Assembly: GCA_036346255.1 (NCBI GenBank)
Contig: CM070632.1
Span: 53,084,896 to 53,148,895, forward strand
Reading direction: 5' to 3'
DNA: 64,000 bases
Origin: Ampelocalamus luodianensis
Taxonomy: Eukaryota; Streptophyta; Magnoliopsida; Poales; Poaceae
The notes under the pieces are model-generated. The model was not told the DNA's origin. It did no database searches and was given only the letters and a program-made list of their open reading frames with translations. The position numbers and the translations under genes are program-made. Shown here in pieces: positions 1-10,825 of the stretch (the first letter of the stretch is position 1; the number at the start of each line of letters is the position of its first letter).

Positions 1-63
1 AAACCACATCTTTGAAGTTTTAAAAAATCCCAAAGAAATACTAGATGTAGTGGTGGGATGCTC

Positions 64-225
64 TTTAATCATGCAAAACTCAGGATGAAACTCAACCTCA
101 TTTGCAAGATATGTAGATAAATTCTTATTGAACGGTGATTTGTTACTATTTATGTAGAGTTTGTCCTTTTCATGTCTAGTAAATGAGGTTAAGTTTGATT
201 CTAAAATTTTGCATGGTTATAAAAA
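64..225. mobile_element. MITE remnant with long inverted arms
   Basis: The stretch around 64-115 (containing atgcaaaact and caacctcattt) is matched in inverted orientation by about 172-220 (aaatgaggtt and attttgcatg). This gives imperfect arms of roughly 50 bases around an AT-rich loop. It has no coding potential. Size and structure fit a small non-autonomous DNA transposon; the family and exact ends are not determined, partly because the window edge is near. Confidence 0.45.
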
Positions 226-270
226 AAAAAAATCAGAATTTCTTTTTTTTTAAAAAAAAAACTTGGAAGA

Positions 271-347
271 CATAGTTTCACGACATTTAGGTGGTTTTCA
301 CACACACGTATACAGGGTGAAAACCACCTAAATGTCGTGAAACTATG
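271..347. repeat. Perfect 31-bp inverted repeat (hairpin)
   Basis: Bases 271-301 and 317-347 are exact reverse complements around a 15-base spacer. The arm begins catagtttcacgacattt and the partner ends in its complement. It lies about 350 bases upstream of the NHL-type start codon. It could be the end structure of a fold-back MITE or, if transcribed, a small-RNA hairpin. Only the palindrome itself is directly seen. Confidence 0.9.
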
Positions 348-701
348 GCCATATGCTTAACTAGGCAAATCTGAATCATCAACGTATACACACAGACGTA
401 CACTAGTCGTTGCATGCATTGCTCCACTCCGGCCAGCCGCTAATTAAACCTTGCTTATTGCTGCTAGCTCCTACAAAGATGGGCATGGCATGGCATGGCA
501 TGCACGCGCGCATCCATCTCCGGCCGGCCACTAGTTGTTCTCGATCGCATGCATCCGGCCATCTCATTCTCACGCATGGAACCTAGCTAGCTTTCTTCCT
601 CCCTTGCCGGCCACTTGCCAATGGCGGTAGAGCACACCACAAGCACAAGGTAGCTAGCTAGAAATAGAATAGATCCAGATCTGCAGCGCTAGATCGAATT
701 A

Positions 702-1343
702 ATGGCCGGCGGCAATGCGGCGAGCAGGCTGACGTCGTTGCTGTGCTGCCCCTGCCGCTGCCTCTTCTGCGGCCTCCTCAGCTGCCTCCTCAGCGTCCTT
801 GCCTGCGTCCTCCTCACCGCCGGCCTCGTCGCGCTCGCCCTCTACCTCCTCTTCCGCCCTCACCTCATCCACGCCACCGCCACCTCCGCCGACCTCACCA
901 ACTTCACCCTCACACCCAAGACATGGCTCCTCCGCTACAACCTCTCCCTCGCCCTCGCCCTCCGCAACCCCAACAAGCGCATCGCCATCCACTACGAAGC
1001 CGTCGCCGCCGACGCCTACTACCAGGGCCAGCGCTTCGCCCACGCCGACCTCCCGCCCTTCTTCCAGGACACCGCCGAAACCGCCGAGATCAGCCCGGCC
1101 TTCCTCGGCCAGCACCCGCTCGTCGGCGGGGTCGCCGCCGCCGGGTTCCGCAGGGAGGCCACCGAGGGGAGCTTCTCCGTCGACGTCAAGCTCAGCGCGA
1201 CGACGAAGCTCAAGGTCTGGGCCTTCAGGTTGCCGGGCCCCAAGCCCAAGATCGACTGCCCGCTCAGGCTCCAGCGCCGGAACGCCACCGCCGGCGCAGG
1301 CCCGCCGGAGTTCCAGCCCACCGATTGCCGCGTCTGGTTCTAG
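702..1343 (+). CDS. NDR1/HIN1-like (LEA_2 family) membrane protein, intronless
   Basis: This 213-residue protein has the layout of the plant NHL/YLS9 family, whose members are plasma-membrane proteins linked to defence and senescence. A short N-terminus with a Cys cluster (LLCCPCRCLFC, residues 13-23) precedes one membrane segment at about 24-51. An FRPH motif follows, then an LEA_2 domain at about 60-190 with the family's NPNKR motif at 89-93. The protein ends in CRVWF. Length is normal for the family. The chosen ATG opens directly into the N-terminal tail, with no better upstream start in frame. The coding part is strongly GC-rich at third positions, as is common for grass genes, and this creates long spurious frames on both strands. 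The exact paralogue cannot be assigned from sequence alone. Confidence 0.9.
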   Translation: MAGGNAASRLTSLLCCPCRCLFCGLLSCLLSVLACVLLTAGLVALALYLLFRPHLIHATATSADLTNFTLTPKTWLLRYNLSLALALRNPNKRIAIHYEAVAADAYYQGQRFAHADLPPFFQDTAETAEISPAFLGQHPLVGGVAAAGFRREATEGSFSVDVKLSATTKLKVWAFRLPGPKPKIDCPLRLQRRNATAGAGPPEFQPTDCRVWF

Positions 1344-1719
1344 CTGGCAGATCGATCGATTTATCCGTAAGTTCGTGTATGGATCTCATCAACCAGCCGG
1401 CGGTCTCTGCGATCGCGCGATCCAGATCATTGCTAGTTACGTACGTACATTACTATTTAAGTAATTGTTGATCGATCGATTAGCCAGCTAGTTTCGCGAT
1501 CGGATATTGAAATGCGATGTCATAGTTCAGATTGGTTCCCATTTGTTGCTTGCTTGAATGGTAGTACGCGCGTATATATGTATCTTCTTCTTAATTTGCA
1601 TGCCAGTGCATTAGTTGTGCATGTGGTTTTCGAAACTGTTCATCAACAATCCTCCTATTAAAAAAACTGTTCATCAATGTACATTACAATTATATATATT
1701 CTCCGATGATGTATGCTCT

Positions 1720-3780
1720 GCATTCTCTTAGAACCATCCTTGGGCTTATACTAATAAGACATCTCAAGGACCATGTGAGAAGATCTAGTGTCATTAGTGA
1801 TCAACAATCGGCAAGTATTGTCGAGTTGGAATCTTGGTTGAGGTTAAGAAGAGTTGGTTTTGAAGAAGTTTTTATGTTCTTGTTTAGTTCGGACCGTCCA
1901 AACGTTTTCGACTATATGGATCGGGCTATCTTACATAGAGGGTGCAAATGAGTCTAAGGCCAGTCGGACTGTCCAAACAGATTGGACCATTTGGTTCGGA
2001 CTATTTCTAGGGAGTGCGTAAAATTGAGAAAAGGCCAGTCGGACAATCCAAACGGTTTGGACCATTTGATTCGGACTATTTTCCAGAGAGTGTTTAAGTT
2101 AGAGCTAAGTCTAGTTGGATTGTCCAATGTGGGTTTGGATGGTCCAAATGACTAGTTCATGATCTTAAGTGGGTTTTTGGTGCGTTTCACTTCTAGGTTG
2201 AGCCTTGGGTCATTGCATGAGTTGCATGATGCGTGTTATGGCTAATGTGGGTCAAGTTATGAAGAACTTGTGTCTGGGCATGGTTTCCTAGTTTTTGGAT
2301 GTGCGGTTGGCTTGGAGTCAACTATGGCCAACGACAAGGAGGACCATGATTTGGTTGGGAGAACCAAGGTCTAGAGCTGTCATAGATGCCGGATAAGATG
2401 GTTGAGCTCAAGCACGGCGCATGGACGAACATGATGGATAAGGACATGGAAGGCAAGGTTCGAGCAACGGGTTGCACCAAGTGGCTTGGTGACTTGGTTG
2501 GTGCAAGTGTGATGATGGTCTGGTAGGAACCAGAACGGGAGAGACTTATCAATGTGAGGTGAGCCATTGGGAATCTACACGTGTAAAGCATGAGGATTGC
2601 TTACAAGTGAAGGATGTGATCGTGTCAAGTCAAGGATATTTTAGTAAAGTGCCCAATACCGGTAAAAGCTTCAAATGACAAAACCACGACGGAGATGGAA
2701 GCGGTTTAGGTCAAGGAAGGTGGAAGAACAAGCGAATTTGGATATCAGAGCTTCAAGTGGTCATACGCTTTGAAAAGGGTGCATGAGTGTAAGTATTTTG
2801 TGAGTGAAACCCGTTTGTCAGTAGGCTTAACGGGTGCCCATTATGTATTAGGGTTCATAAGAGAGTGGTAGGCTTAGCCAGTACTATATAAGGGAGATGG
2901 GAGGGATGCTTCCGTCTTAAGCCTCGAGAGAGTGATTAGCCCATGTTTAAGTTGTGAGAGAGAGAACTTGAGTGGGTTGCCTTTGACGCTTTGTCCGCCT
3001 AGGGAGTGGCTGTAAACCTTCCTCTTAAGGCGGTAATAGAAATCCTAATTTCGTCCAAGTGCTCATGCTCTTGTTTAAGATGTTGTTCTCTTGATTTGGT
3101 TTGGTTTATTCTCTTGGAGGTCATATCCCATCCATCTAGGTGCTTGTTCTTGCAAGTTCACGGAGTTGCCCGGTTTTGGAGGTTGAAAGGGTGATTTCTA
3201 GGGTTTCGGTTTCCTTAGGGTTTTGGCTTGTTTCTTGCTTTTGTTAGAGGTGCTAGGATGTGTGAGATTTCATCCTTAGTCATGTTGTCTTGATTTTCTC
3301 ACTAGCTTCTCTCAGTTTTGATTTTTGGTTTTTGCCCAGTTTTGGTGGCGCCTCTTGTGCTTAAATGAGCTAATCGATTTCTTGTTGGATTAGTTTCCTG
3401 AGGTGTTCATCTTGTTAGGTTTCAAGTTGTGCAAGTTCTTGCTCGGATTTAGTTGGTTCTTTTTCTTCCCATGTTGATCGGACCATCCAACAGGTTCTTT
3501 TTCTCCCCGGCCGTGTGGATCTGACTGTCTAATCTCCAGTTGGATCATCCAACTAGATGTGGTTAGGACTATCCAAACTAAGGTAAAACCATCAAACCGT
3601 GGGGTTTCCAACGGGAACTCGTTGATTTGTGTTGTGTTTGATCTCGTGTTTCTGTTGAGGGTGTTTAAGCTCTAATCTTCATAGCTATTGGAGTAAAAAA
3701 ACCTTAAAATATTTGGTGGTACACGATTATACCCGCCCAACTATGAGCAATGTGTTACCATCAAGTCAGGGTGTCATGAT
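1720..3780 (+). mobile_element. LTR-like non-coding repeat (possible solo LTR)
   Basis: This 2-kb AT/GT-rich stretch has no coherent frame. It contains a 75-base near-tandem unit starting at 1958 and again at 2033, built on gtcggac..tccaaac motifs. Diverged ggac..tccaa boxes recur around 3477-3600. A TATA-like actatataag lies at 2883-2892, followed by a transcribed-leader-like region. The layout suggests a degraded solo LTR. I could not find convincing TG...CA ends or a target duplication, so class and limits are uncertain. Confidence 0.35.
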
Positions 3781-4269
3781 CATAGGAAGAAACGTACTGG
3801 ACCAAATGTAAAGAGCATTCTCAGCCCACGAGTATCCCCTTGCCGATAGGCCGACTAGAGAGCTAGCGAACCATTCATGGATCAACGTTTCTTTCCATGA
3901 TTCCTACAGGGTTGGAGTCCTCCAAAATCCCTCCAAGAGGCAAGTCCTTGGAAGTGCTCTTGTTATGGCGTACAGGATTCACTCCTCGTCTTGCTGCTGC
4001 ATGAATATGAATTTACGATGGATGCATATCGAGATGCAAACAAGAGGAGGCCATGTCGCGCGCGTGCAGCGCTCAATTTGACCCAACTGCGCGCATGTAC
4101 GGCCGGCCGGTTTCTATGTATATACAGACATCGTACAGTTTCTACTATTGTTGGATTCCTCTGCAGCGCCGGCCAGCTGATCCCTGGATTCTTGTCTCTG
4201 CATGTGATGTGCGCTACCAAAGCCAAAGATGGTGAGTATTCGGTGCCTGAACTGCACTAATTACTACGC

Positions 4270-4299
4270 ATGCAAATGCAAATGCAAATGCAAATGCAA
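4270..4299. repeat. Hexanucleotide microsatellite (tgcaaa)n
   Basis: About five consecutive tgcaaa units form a short simple repeat in intergenic DNA. Confidence 0.9.
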
Positions 4300-4525
4300 T
4301 CCAATCCAGTACTAGTAGCTAGCATCTCGATCCTTGCAGCGCCGGCGGAGCCAGAAAATTTTCGTCTCCCCTAACGACAACAAGATGATCAGCTGTCCCG
4401 ATGGTATTGAGTTTGCTGCGTGCTCTACAACTATAACTCGCTTACATTTGAAGAGGCCGATTCCTTGGAAGATTAAGTATAATGGACAAGACCCGGGGCC
4501 GGGGGTGGAGCCAGGAATCGCGCGC

Positions 4526-4549
4526 AGAGAGAGAGAGAGAGAGAGAGAG
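4526..4549. repeat. (AG)n microsatellite
   Basis: Twelve AG dinucleotides in a row. The small open frames crossing it are artefacts of the repeat. Confidence 0.9.
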
Positions 4550-5221
4550 CAACGCTTCTGGACTGATGTATGGTCGGCCATGAAAACGCGCGCATTCCCT
4601 ACTCTAAATTTGACAGCCAATACTTTAAAACTATATATCTAGACGACTATACGAAAGTTATATCTGGATTTGTTGTTAAAAGTGCTTTCATAATATTGTA
4701 ATTTTATTAGTATATCTCAACGTAAATTCATAAAAACCAACTAACAAGGCAGGGAGTCCAAACTCCAAACCGAGAGAGAGGACGAAAACTAGATCTGTTG
4801 TTTCACCATTGATGTGATGTGCACACCAGACTGCGCATACAAAGGTATTCTTTTGACAGAGAAAATGGTGGCCAGCGACTAGTCACAAAAACCAAGAAAA
4901 TTGAAGGTATATACGTACACATACGGACCACAAATTAAGATTAAGATGGAGACGTCATATACAAACAATCAGTACGTTTGGTTTTCGCTGTGAAAATGGA
5001 ATTCCATCCTGCGAGGGCACACGAGCCAACAAGACTAACTCGAAACAAACGCACCATCGAGGGAGTGGTTTTAATTGGTTTTCTGACTGACACTAGCTTC
5101 CAGACTAGCTACAGCAGCTAATTAACCTCCTTATGTGATCATGGCATGAGCCATTCACGCATGCTCAAGCTAACTTGTAGCAGCTAGCTGGCACTCATCT
5201 ATCCATCTAAATTGTGTCGCC

Positions 5222-6106
5222 TTAAGCTGCTGCTTCTTCTTCTTCTTCTTCTTCCTTGATCTCATCAACTGCAATGCCGCTGAACAAGGAGCACGCGCTG
5301 GCGCTGGAAGAGGAGCAGTTGGTAGCGGTGGTCGGAGAGGAAGGCGAGGCGCTGGTGCTGAGCGCGACGAGCAGGTCGACGAAGGCGCCCACGATGAGGC
5401 CGTGGGTGCTCTTGCTGTTGGCCCTTAGATACCACCCCAGCATCTCCTCCAGCCACCGCCAGTCCTTGGCGCCGTGGCTCATCACCATCTCCTCCATCGA
5501 CGCCCGGAAGTCGCGGTACGGGTTCTCCGACTCCACGGACATCGCTGTCGCACCATCGAACGCCGCCTGCTTGCTGTCCCCGCTGCTGCTGCCGTCGATG
5601 CAGGTGGTGGTGTCCTTGTTGTCGCAATCGTCCTTCACAGCCTTCACCTTCACCTTGGCCTTCTTCTTCAGTATGGAGGAGGAGGTGGTGGCCGGCGACG
5701 CGTCGGGCTCGAACAAGAGGCGGTCGGAGCGCAGCGCGCGCATGACGGCCTCGGCCTCGGCCTCGTTGGCGTCGACCGTCCCGGAGGCCTCGGACGCCGT
5801 GGAGAGGCTCTCGACGGAGGCGAAGGAGTTGGAGAAGCACGAGTCGGCGGAGTCCGGGAAGTAGGCGGAGTTCATGGTCTTGTAGGCCTGCTTGATCATC
5901 ATCGTGTGATGGCCATGGTGCTGCTGCCTGAAGGAGAGGGTCCTTGGCTGCTTGCAGGACGGCCATTGCCACGAGGAGGAGGCGGCGGACATGGAAGAAG
6001 AGGAGGAGGAAGGGCACAGCAACCCTGCAGCTGCACTAGTACTGGTACCAGTGCTACTGTCCTTGCTGCTGCTGAAGAGAGAGGCGAGGCCAAGCTTCTT
6101 GACCAT
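5222..6106 (-). CDS. OVATE family protein (OFP) transcriptional repressor, intronless
   Basis: This 294-residue protein ends in an OVATE/DUF623 domain at about 189-250, seen as MSVESENPYRDFRASM, then DWRWLEEMLGWYL and a hydrophobic helix (GLIVGAFVDLLVAL). A second conserved block near the N-terminus, WPSCKQPRTLSFR (about 48-60), and the MVKKLGLASLF start resemble the OFP13/15/16/18 subgroup. OFPs are plant-specific nuclear repressors that bind TALE homeodomain and TRM proteins and affect organ shape. Residues between the blocks are low-complexity Ser/Ala and a Lys-rich patch (147-157). The C-terminus is a run of Glu encoded by a GAA/GAG repeat, which may vary in length between alleles. The single exon is typical of the family. 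The subgroup is an inference. Confidence 0.92.
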   Translation of the reverse strand: MVKKLGLASLFSSSKDSSTGTSTSAAAGLLCPSSSSSSMSAASSSWQWPSCKQPRTLSFRQQHHGHHTMMIKQAYKTMNSAYFPDSADSCFSNSFASVESLSTASEASGTVDANEAEAEAVMRALRSDRLLFEPDASPATTSSSILKKKAKVKVKAVKDDCDNKDTTTCIDGSSSGDSKQAAFDGATAMSVESENPYRDFRASMEEMVMSHGAKDWRWLEEMLGWYLRANSKSTHGLIVGAFVDLLVALSTSASPSSPTTATNCSSSSASACSLFSGIAVDEIKEEEEEEEAAA

Positions 6107-6206
6107 TACTGGCTCTCAAGGCAAGCCTATGTTGTGCTATCAATGAGAAATTAAACAGGAGAAATTAAACAGGACAAGAGTCAGAAGGTACCTTCCCCTT
6201 CCCGGC

Positions 6207-6213
6207 TATATAT
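6207..6213 (-). promoter_or_regulatory. TATA box of the OVATE family gene
   Basis: A TATATA motif, read on the minus strand as gcatatatagcc, lies about 100 bases upstream of the OFP start codon. That distance suits a short 5' UTR. Position and motif are the only evidence. Confidence 0.55.
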
Positions 6214-7175
6214 GCAGGCTAGCTGCTGGTTAGAGAGGAGTGAAGGAGGAAGACTAGGTCAGAAGGTGGTGTGGCTTTTATTCAGAGGATGGTGCGGAAT
6301 TAACAACTAGTACAGTACAGGTAATCAAAAGAGTTAGCAGCAGGTTGCCTGGAGATGTAGTAGAGAGTGGTTAATTTTGTTTTCTAAAGAGTGAAGGAAG
6401 ATGCCATAGCCATGGATATATATGTAATGTAATCTTGTTTCTGATACATCTCTTCCCTCTTTGGCCATCCACGTGGAGCCTGGCACCTGCATGACTTGGC
6501 ATCGATCAGTAGCTTACCTGAACAGCCCGGCCGTTTCATTGCTAGTCAGCACGTTGCAAATCCAATTAACATACGCCGTCCATCCAATTTGTCCAGAGGT
6601 ACTTAATTACACCTGGAAGCAAGCACTCATCCCTTCCAATGAGTAGTAAATAATATATGGCCTTCACATGTGGTTAGGTCGTTACATATATTAATTGTTC
6701 GCCGGTGCAGGCAGAGGCATTCTAGTGGCCGGAGATGCGAGTTGGGAGCCGGTGGTTTAATCTGCAGCAGGTTGAGCACAAACCAATTAAACAGATAGAT
6801 GAGTTCACAAACAAACAATTAGTACCATATATAATGCTAGCTAGTGGGCACATATATATACAGCAGTACTAATTAAAATAGTGGAGCAACCAACCTATAG
6901 AGATCATTAACACACGAAAGAAAAGCATCACCTCACTATCATTGATATATTATCAATCTTTGCCCTTTTCTTGTCTGCATGCTACCATTGTAGTTGTAGA
7001 GCGGTTGCCTCACCACTGGTACAAATCCAATAGACAAGACTGAGGGGAACATGCATGCAATGCAAGGGTGTGCCTCCAATTAATTGTTCTTACGCGCGAG
7101 TGTCGTTCGTTCCCTGTTCGTCTCGTCTTCCTGGTGCGTGCTCAAGAATATGCATGCATTTCTAGCAGTACGCCT

Positions 7176-7206
7176 ATCCATCCATCCATCCATCCATCCA
7201 TCCATC
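7176..7206. repeat. Tetranucleotide microsatellite (atcc)n
   Basis: Seven or more consecutive atcc units. Confidence 0.9.
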
Positions 7207-9093
7207 TGTCATGTCTCAGAATGGGTTTCATCTCCCTGCAAAGTAATCTTAATTAATTTTTCACTGGTTGCTCCCTTCCCTTGCACTTGTTTGCTGGCAG
7301 TAGGCTGCTAGCGCCATGCTTCAGATTCTCTCTCTCCCCGGGAGCTGCCATGCCATAAAAAAAACATTATGTGTGTGTATGTTGGTGCTGGAGAACAGTT
7401 AATTAATCCCGACAAGTCATCTCTTATGAACAATATGCACACGACTAAATGAATAATAAAATACCAAAGCAGTTTCAGGCAGGCTGTTCCTTTTCCCCTG
7501 TTCTTTTACGGGGTTTAGAGCACTTTCACATTAACAAGGGAACAGTAGTCTGAATCTTTGCAGAGCTAAAAAATTATAGCCTGTACAGCCTTAGCAGCAA
7601 ACAAAGGGAAAAATTCCTCGGCGGATTTCAGTTTTGTTTGATACTGTTTCTATGCACTCTGCAGCCTTAGTAGTAAATGTAGTATCAAACAAAGAGTTGC
7701 AGAGTAATCCAGAAACTCTTGTCACGGTCTACAGTTAACCGAAGCCAATGATGGAGCTTAATGACTATTGACAGGATCACAAGAATGAACTGCAAATTTT
7801 CTGAATGTACAGTGCATACAGTTATCTGAAAATTTCCAGTTTATGTAGCAGAGAACTTCAGCTAAGCGGCAAATGCGGATGGAATTTCCCCTTCAATGTC
7901 AATTAGACAAGATCGGGAAAAGAAGAAACTGACAAATGAAGGTAATATTACAGTGACTTCTTCTCATGCTTAACCACAATGATGAAGTTACAAGACATAA
8001 AGATAAAGACAAAAAATTTAGATAAGAAATAATGAACGGTGACGATTGGTTGTTGCAGATTATTCCCTCTGCGTTGCCAGTTCACCTCTTCTGAATTTTG
8101 TACTAAGCAAAGTGGTCACAGAATTCTACAGCATTTATGCAAGTCTGGCTAAACATGAGACAAAATTTATTGCACGCACCTCTAGGGCCTCTTTCCTTTC
8201 TTTATCTCTGTTCCTTTTAGCTCATTGAACGCCTCCACATCTTATGGCATGGAAATCAAGGCTCCAATCCAATGGCAGGCAGGAAACCTGTGACATATTT
8301 AATGCGTTTCCCTTGTAGATTCTTTACGGAATTTGGGTTGCACATATCACATTTGATTTTCAGTTTTTCCAAAGATTCTACATCCTAGGGTGGTTGGGAA
8401 AACTGTTGGTCGCCAACTGGTTACTACTCCGTATGTGCAATGCAGTCACAGTATCTGTATTTGGTCAACTGGTGATAGGCAGGTGTGGATCCAAATGTTA
8501 CCTTATCAAAATCCATGTATGTATAGTTATACACCCTATAGTTTATGTCTATTCACTCACATACATGTGCTGATATGTATGGTGACACTCGGTCAATTTT
8601 GTTTTGGATCCGCCGCTGGTGATGGTTCAGAGCCTAAGGTTAAGAAGAGCTTGATATGGCAAATTTTGCCAATGACTTTTGGAGAAACGTTCTGTCAAGT
8701 TATTGACGATTGAAGGTGATTTAAGACAGAATCTTGTGTTATTCTTGCACATAAACATGCTCTACAAAACCCAAGCAAATATCTCTGAACTGCAAAGCGG
8801 CCAAATATTTCTTGATCATTGCCTGGCCATTAACCAAATAGTATTGTAGGATGCCCTAAACTCTTGGTCCACAACACAAGGTACCAGGTTAGTTACTACT
8901 AATGATGATAGATTGATAGCCTGTACCGGTAATCGTGCCATGATCAAGGCAACAAAATTTCCGTGCAGTATGAAAACAACAAAACTTCTGAATAAACTAG
9001 GAATGTCATAGGGATACAGTGTTCTATACCTAGTTATACTAGTATAGGTTAACACCAAGGTGAAGTTGACGACAAAAGGAGTTGTATCGAATG

Positions 9094-9204
9094 CGACATA
9101 TGGACTAATTAATCATCTACCAGATCTGCATGACCATGAGTTCTTAAATACGACATATGGACTAATTAATCATCTACCAGATCTGCATGACCATGAGTTC
9201 TTTA
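9094..9204. repeat. 57-bp direct tandem duplication
   Basis: The sequence starting cgacatatggactaattaat at 9094 is repeated from 9151 with a period of 57 and almost no differences. It is therefore a recent local duplication in non-coding DNA. Confidence 0.9.
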
Positions 9205-10825
9205 ATAGGTAATAGGAGATCAGTCAATTAAAACGTACCCATATCGCCTCGCAACCGAGCTAGCTTGTGGTGCTTGCTTTTAATAACCTGTTCCTCGCAT
9301 ATTAGTACGTAGTAATCACTGAAAAAGGCTGCTTAGACGACGTCCCCAGTCTTGTGTACATTAATATGTGTATATGTGCTGCCATACCAATCAGTGATAA
9401 AGGCTGGTGCACATGATAGCTTCTTCACTGTAGATGTAGATGATCCTGCAGATCCCTGTGGCCTGTATCCACACTGTTTGGAACAGTATTACCGCAGTCT
9501 GATCACGGAGAGCATATCTCACACACACACACACTTTAATTTGCAGCAGCTTTAAGAATCTACATGGGCTGTGTACCGAATAGATTGGTGTAAAATTTGG
9601 AGGTAATTAGGTAACGCGGAACCGCACAAGGATAAGTGTTGTAAGGACCATGCAATGCATAGTACACAAGTGTCTGCTTGCTAACAGCTCCACTGTTCTG
9701 CAACATGTAGCATTGCATTGCCGAGCTGCTCAAAACTGTCCTGTTGCGTTATTACCCGTCCAGGCCAAGAAACAGCGGGGAATTCACAAGGTTGTACTTC
9801 CCTACGCTTCTACGATGGGGCCTCTGGGTTTTGCGACTTTTAAGAGGGCAAATGACCATGCAGACGCAATAATGCAAAGAATGGCTCCACAGGGCACATG
9901 TCCTGCCCTTACTGTTCACTCATGCATGGCCAACTACCAAGAGCCAAAGAACGAGTAACATGTTCTAAACTGAACTTGCTGCTCCTGACTATTCTCACAC
10001 CCACAAGATAAATCCTTTTTTCCCCGAGCTCAAACAAAAAGCGGATGGCTAGCTATAGCCAATCTCGATTCAAAATTTGTACCACAAAGGTTGAGAGGTC
10101 TGCATGTCGAAGACTTTCAGGTATGAATTATGAAATTACTTGAGGAGTGCAAATCCCAATTTCAGTTGCTGTATCCAGGAGTTTATAGCCCAGAAAGAGT
10201 TTCTGAATGTTGATTCCTTGGCTGGCAACTCAAGAACAACACATAACCTTAACCTCTCAACTAAGTCCAAAGGCTACTAAATCTTAAATCGTCTCCAAAA
10301 AAACTTAGCTCACTATTGTCCTAATCATAATTGCATAAACCGGGCAGGTTAAGCTAAGGATTTATAGTATTCATTAATTTTCAAAGGAATGTTTGAATTT
10401 TGTGCCTACATTTCATGTATTCAACCTTTTCCCGGGCCCTTTGGATCGTCTAGTCGGTCCTTTCTACCATTTCTTCGCATATGTGAAAGGATGAAAAGGA
10501 AGAAAATGGTTAAAGCAGCATATCGAATCCTACTGTGTTTGTGTAGTATGCGCAACAGCCACTCTTGGATTTTGTCTTCAGAGATGGACAAATTAGAAGG
10601 CCCGACTGAACAGCTGTAGGATATACGGGAATCTCAATATAGAAGCAAGCAGTGTTTGCATATATCTGGAAATGGAGAGACAATGGAATCGACAGGATTC
10701 ATGATTTTCTTATGATTTTAGACATGCTGCAATTGTTAAACAAATGATTGGGGTTGTTTCTAGACAACTTCTGAGTTGTTTATGATCAAGTCCATATAAA
10801 ACTGGTATAGAAGGTATTAATAATA

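Larger units (their letters stand above)
3781..5221. other. Intergenic, no gene seen
   Basis: No convincing coding region was found. It holds a short hexamer repeat of atgcaa units at 4270-4299 and a GA dinucleotide run at 4526-4549. The end adjoining 5222 should contain the 3' UTR of the minus-strand OVATE gene, but no clear poly(A) signal was identified. Confidence 0.6.
6215..10816. other. Intergenic region with simple repeats, no gene seen
   Basis: About 4.6 kb without a frame, splice pattern or family motif I recognise. It contains an atcc tetramer run at 7176-7206, a 57-base tandem duplication at 9094-9204 and a short CA run at 9520-9534. A small inverted repeat (ttgtttgatact and its complement) lies near 7634 and 7680. 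The proximal part next to 6215 should hold further OFP promoter elements. A diverged gene or unrecognised repeats cannot be excluded. Confidence 0.5.

Noticed and set aside
743..1471. Alternative frames over the NHL gene
   Set aside because: They are shadows caused by the high GC third positions of the real frame; no domain.
5256..6154. Plus-strand and other minus-strand frames over the OVATE gene
   Set aside because: They are antisense or shifted shadows of the OFP coding region.
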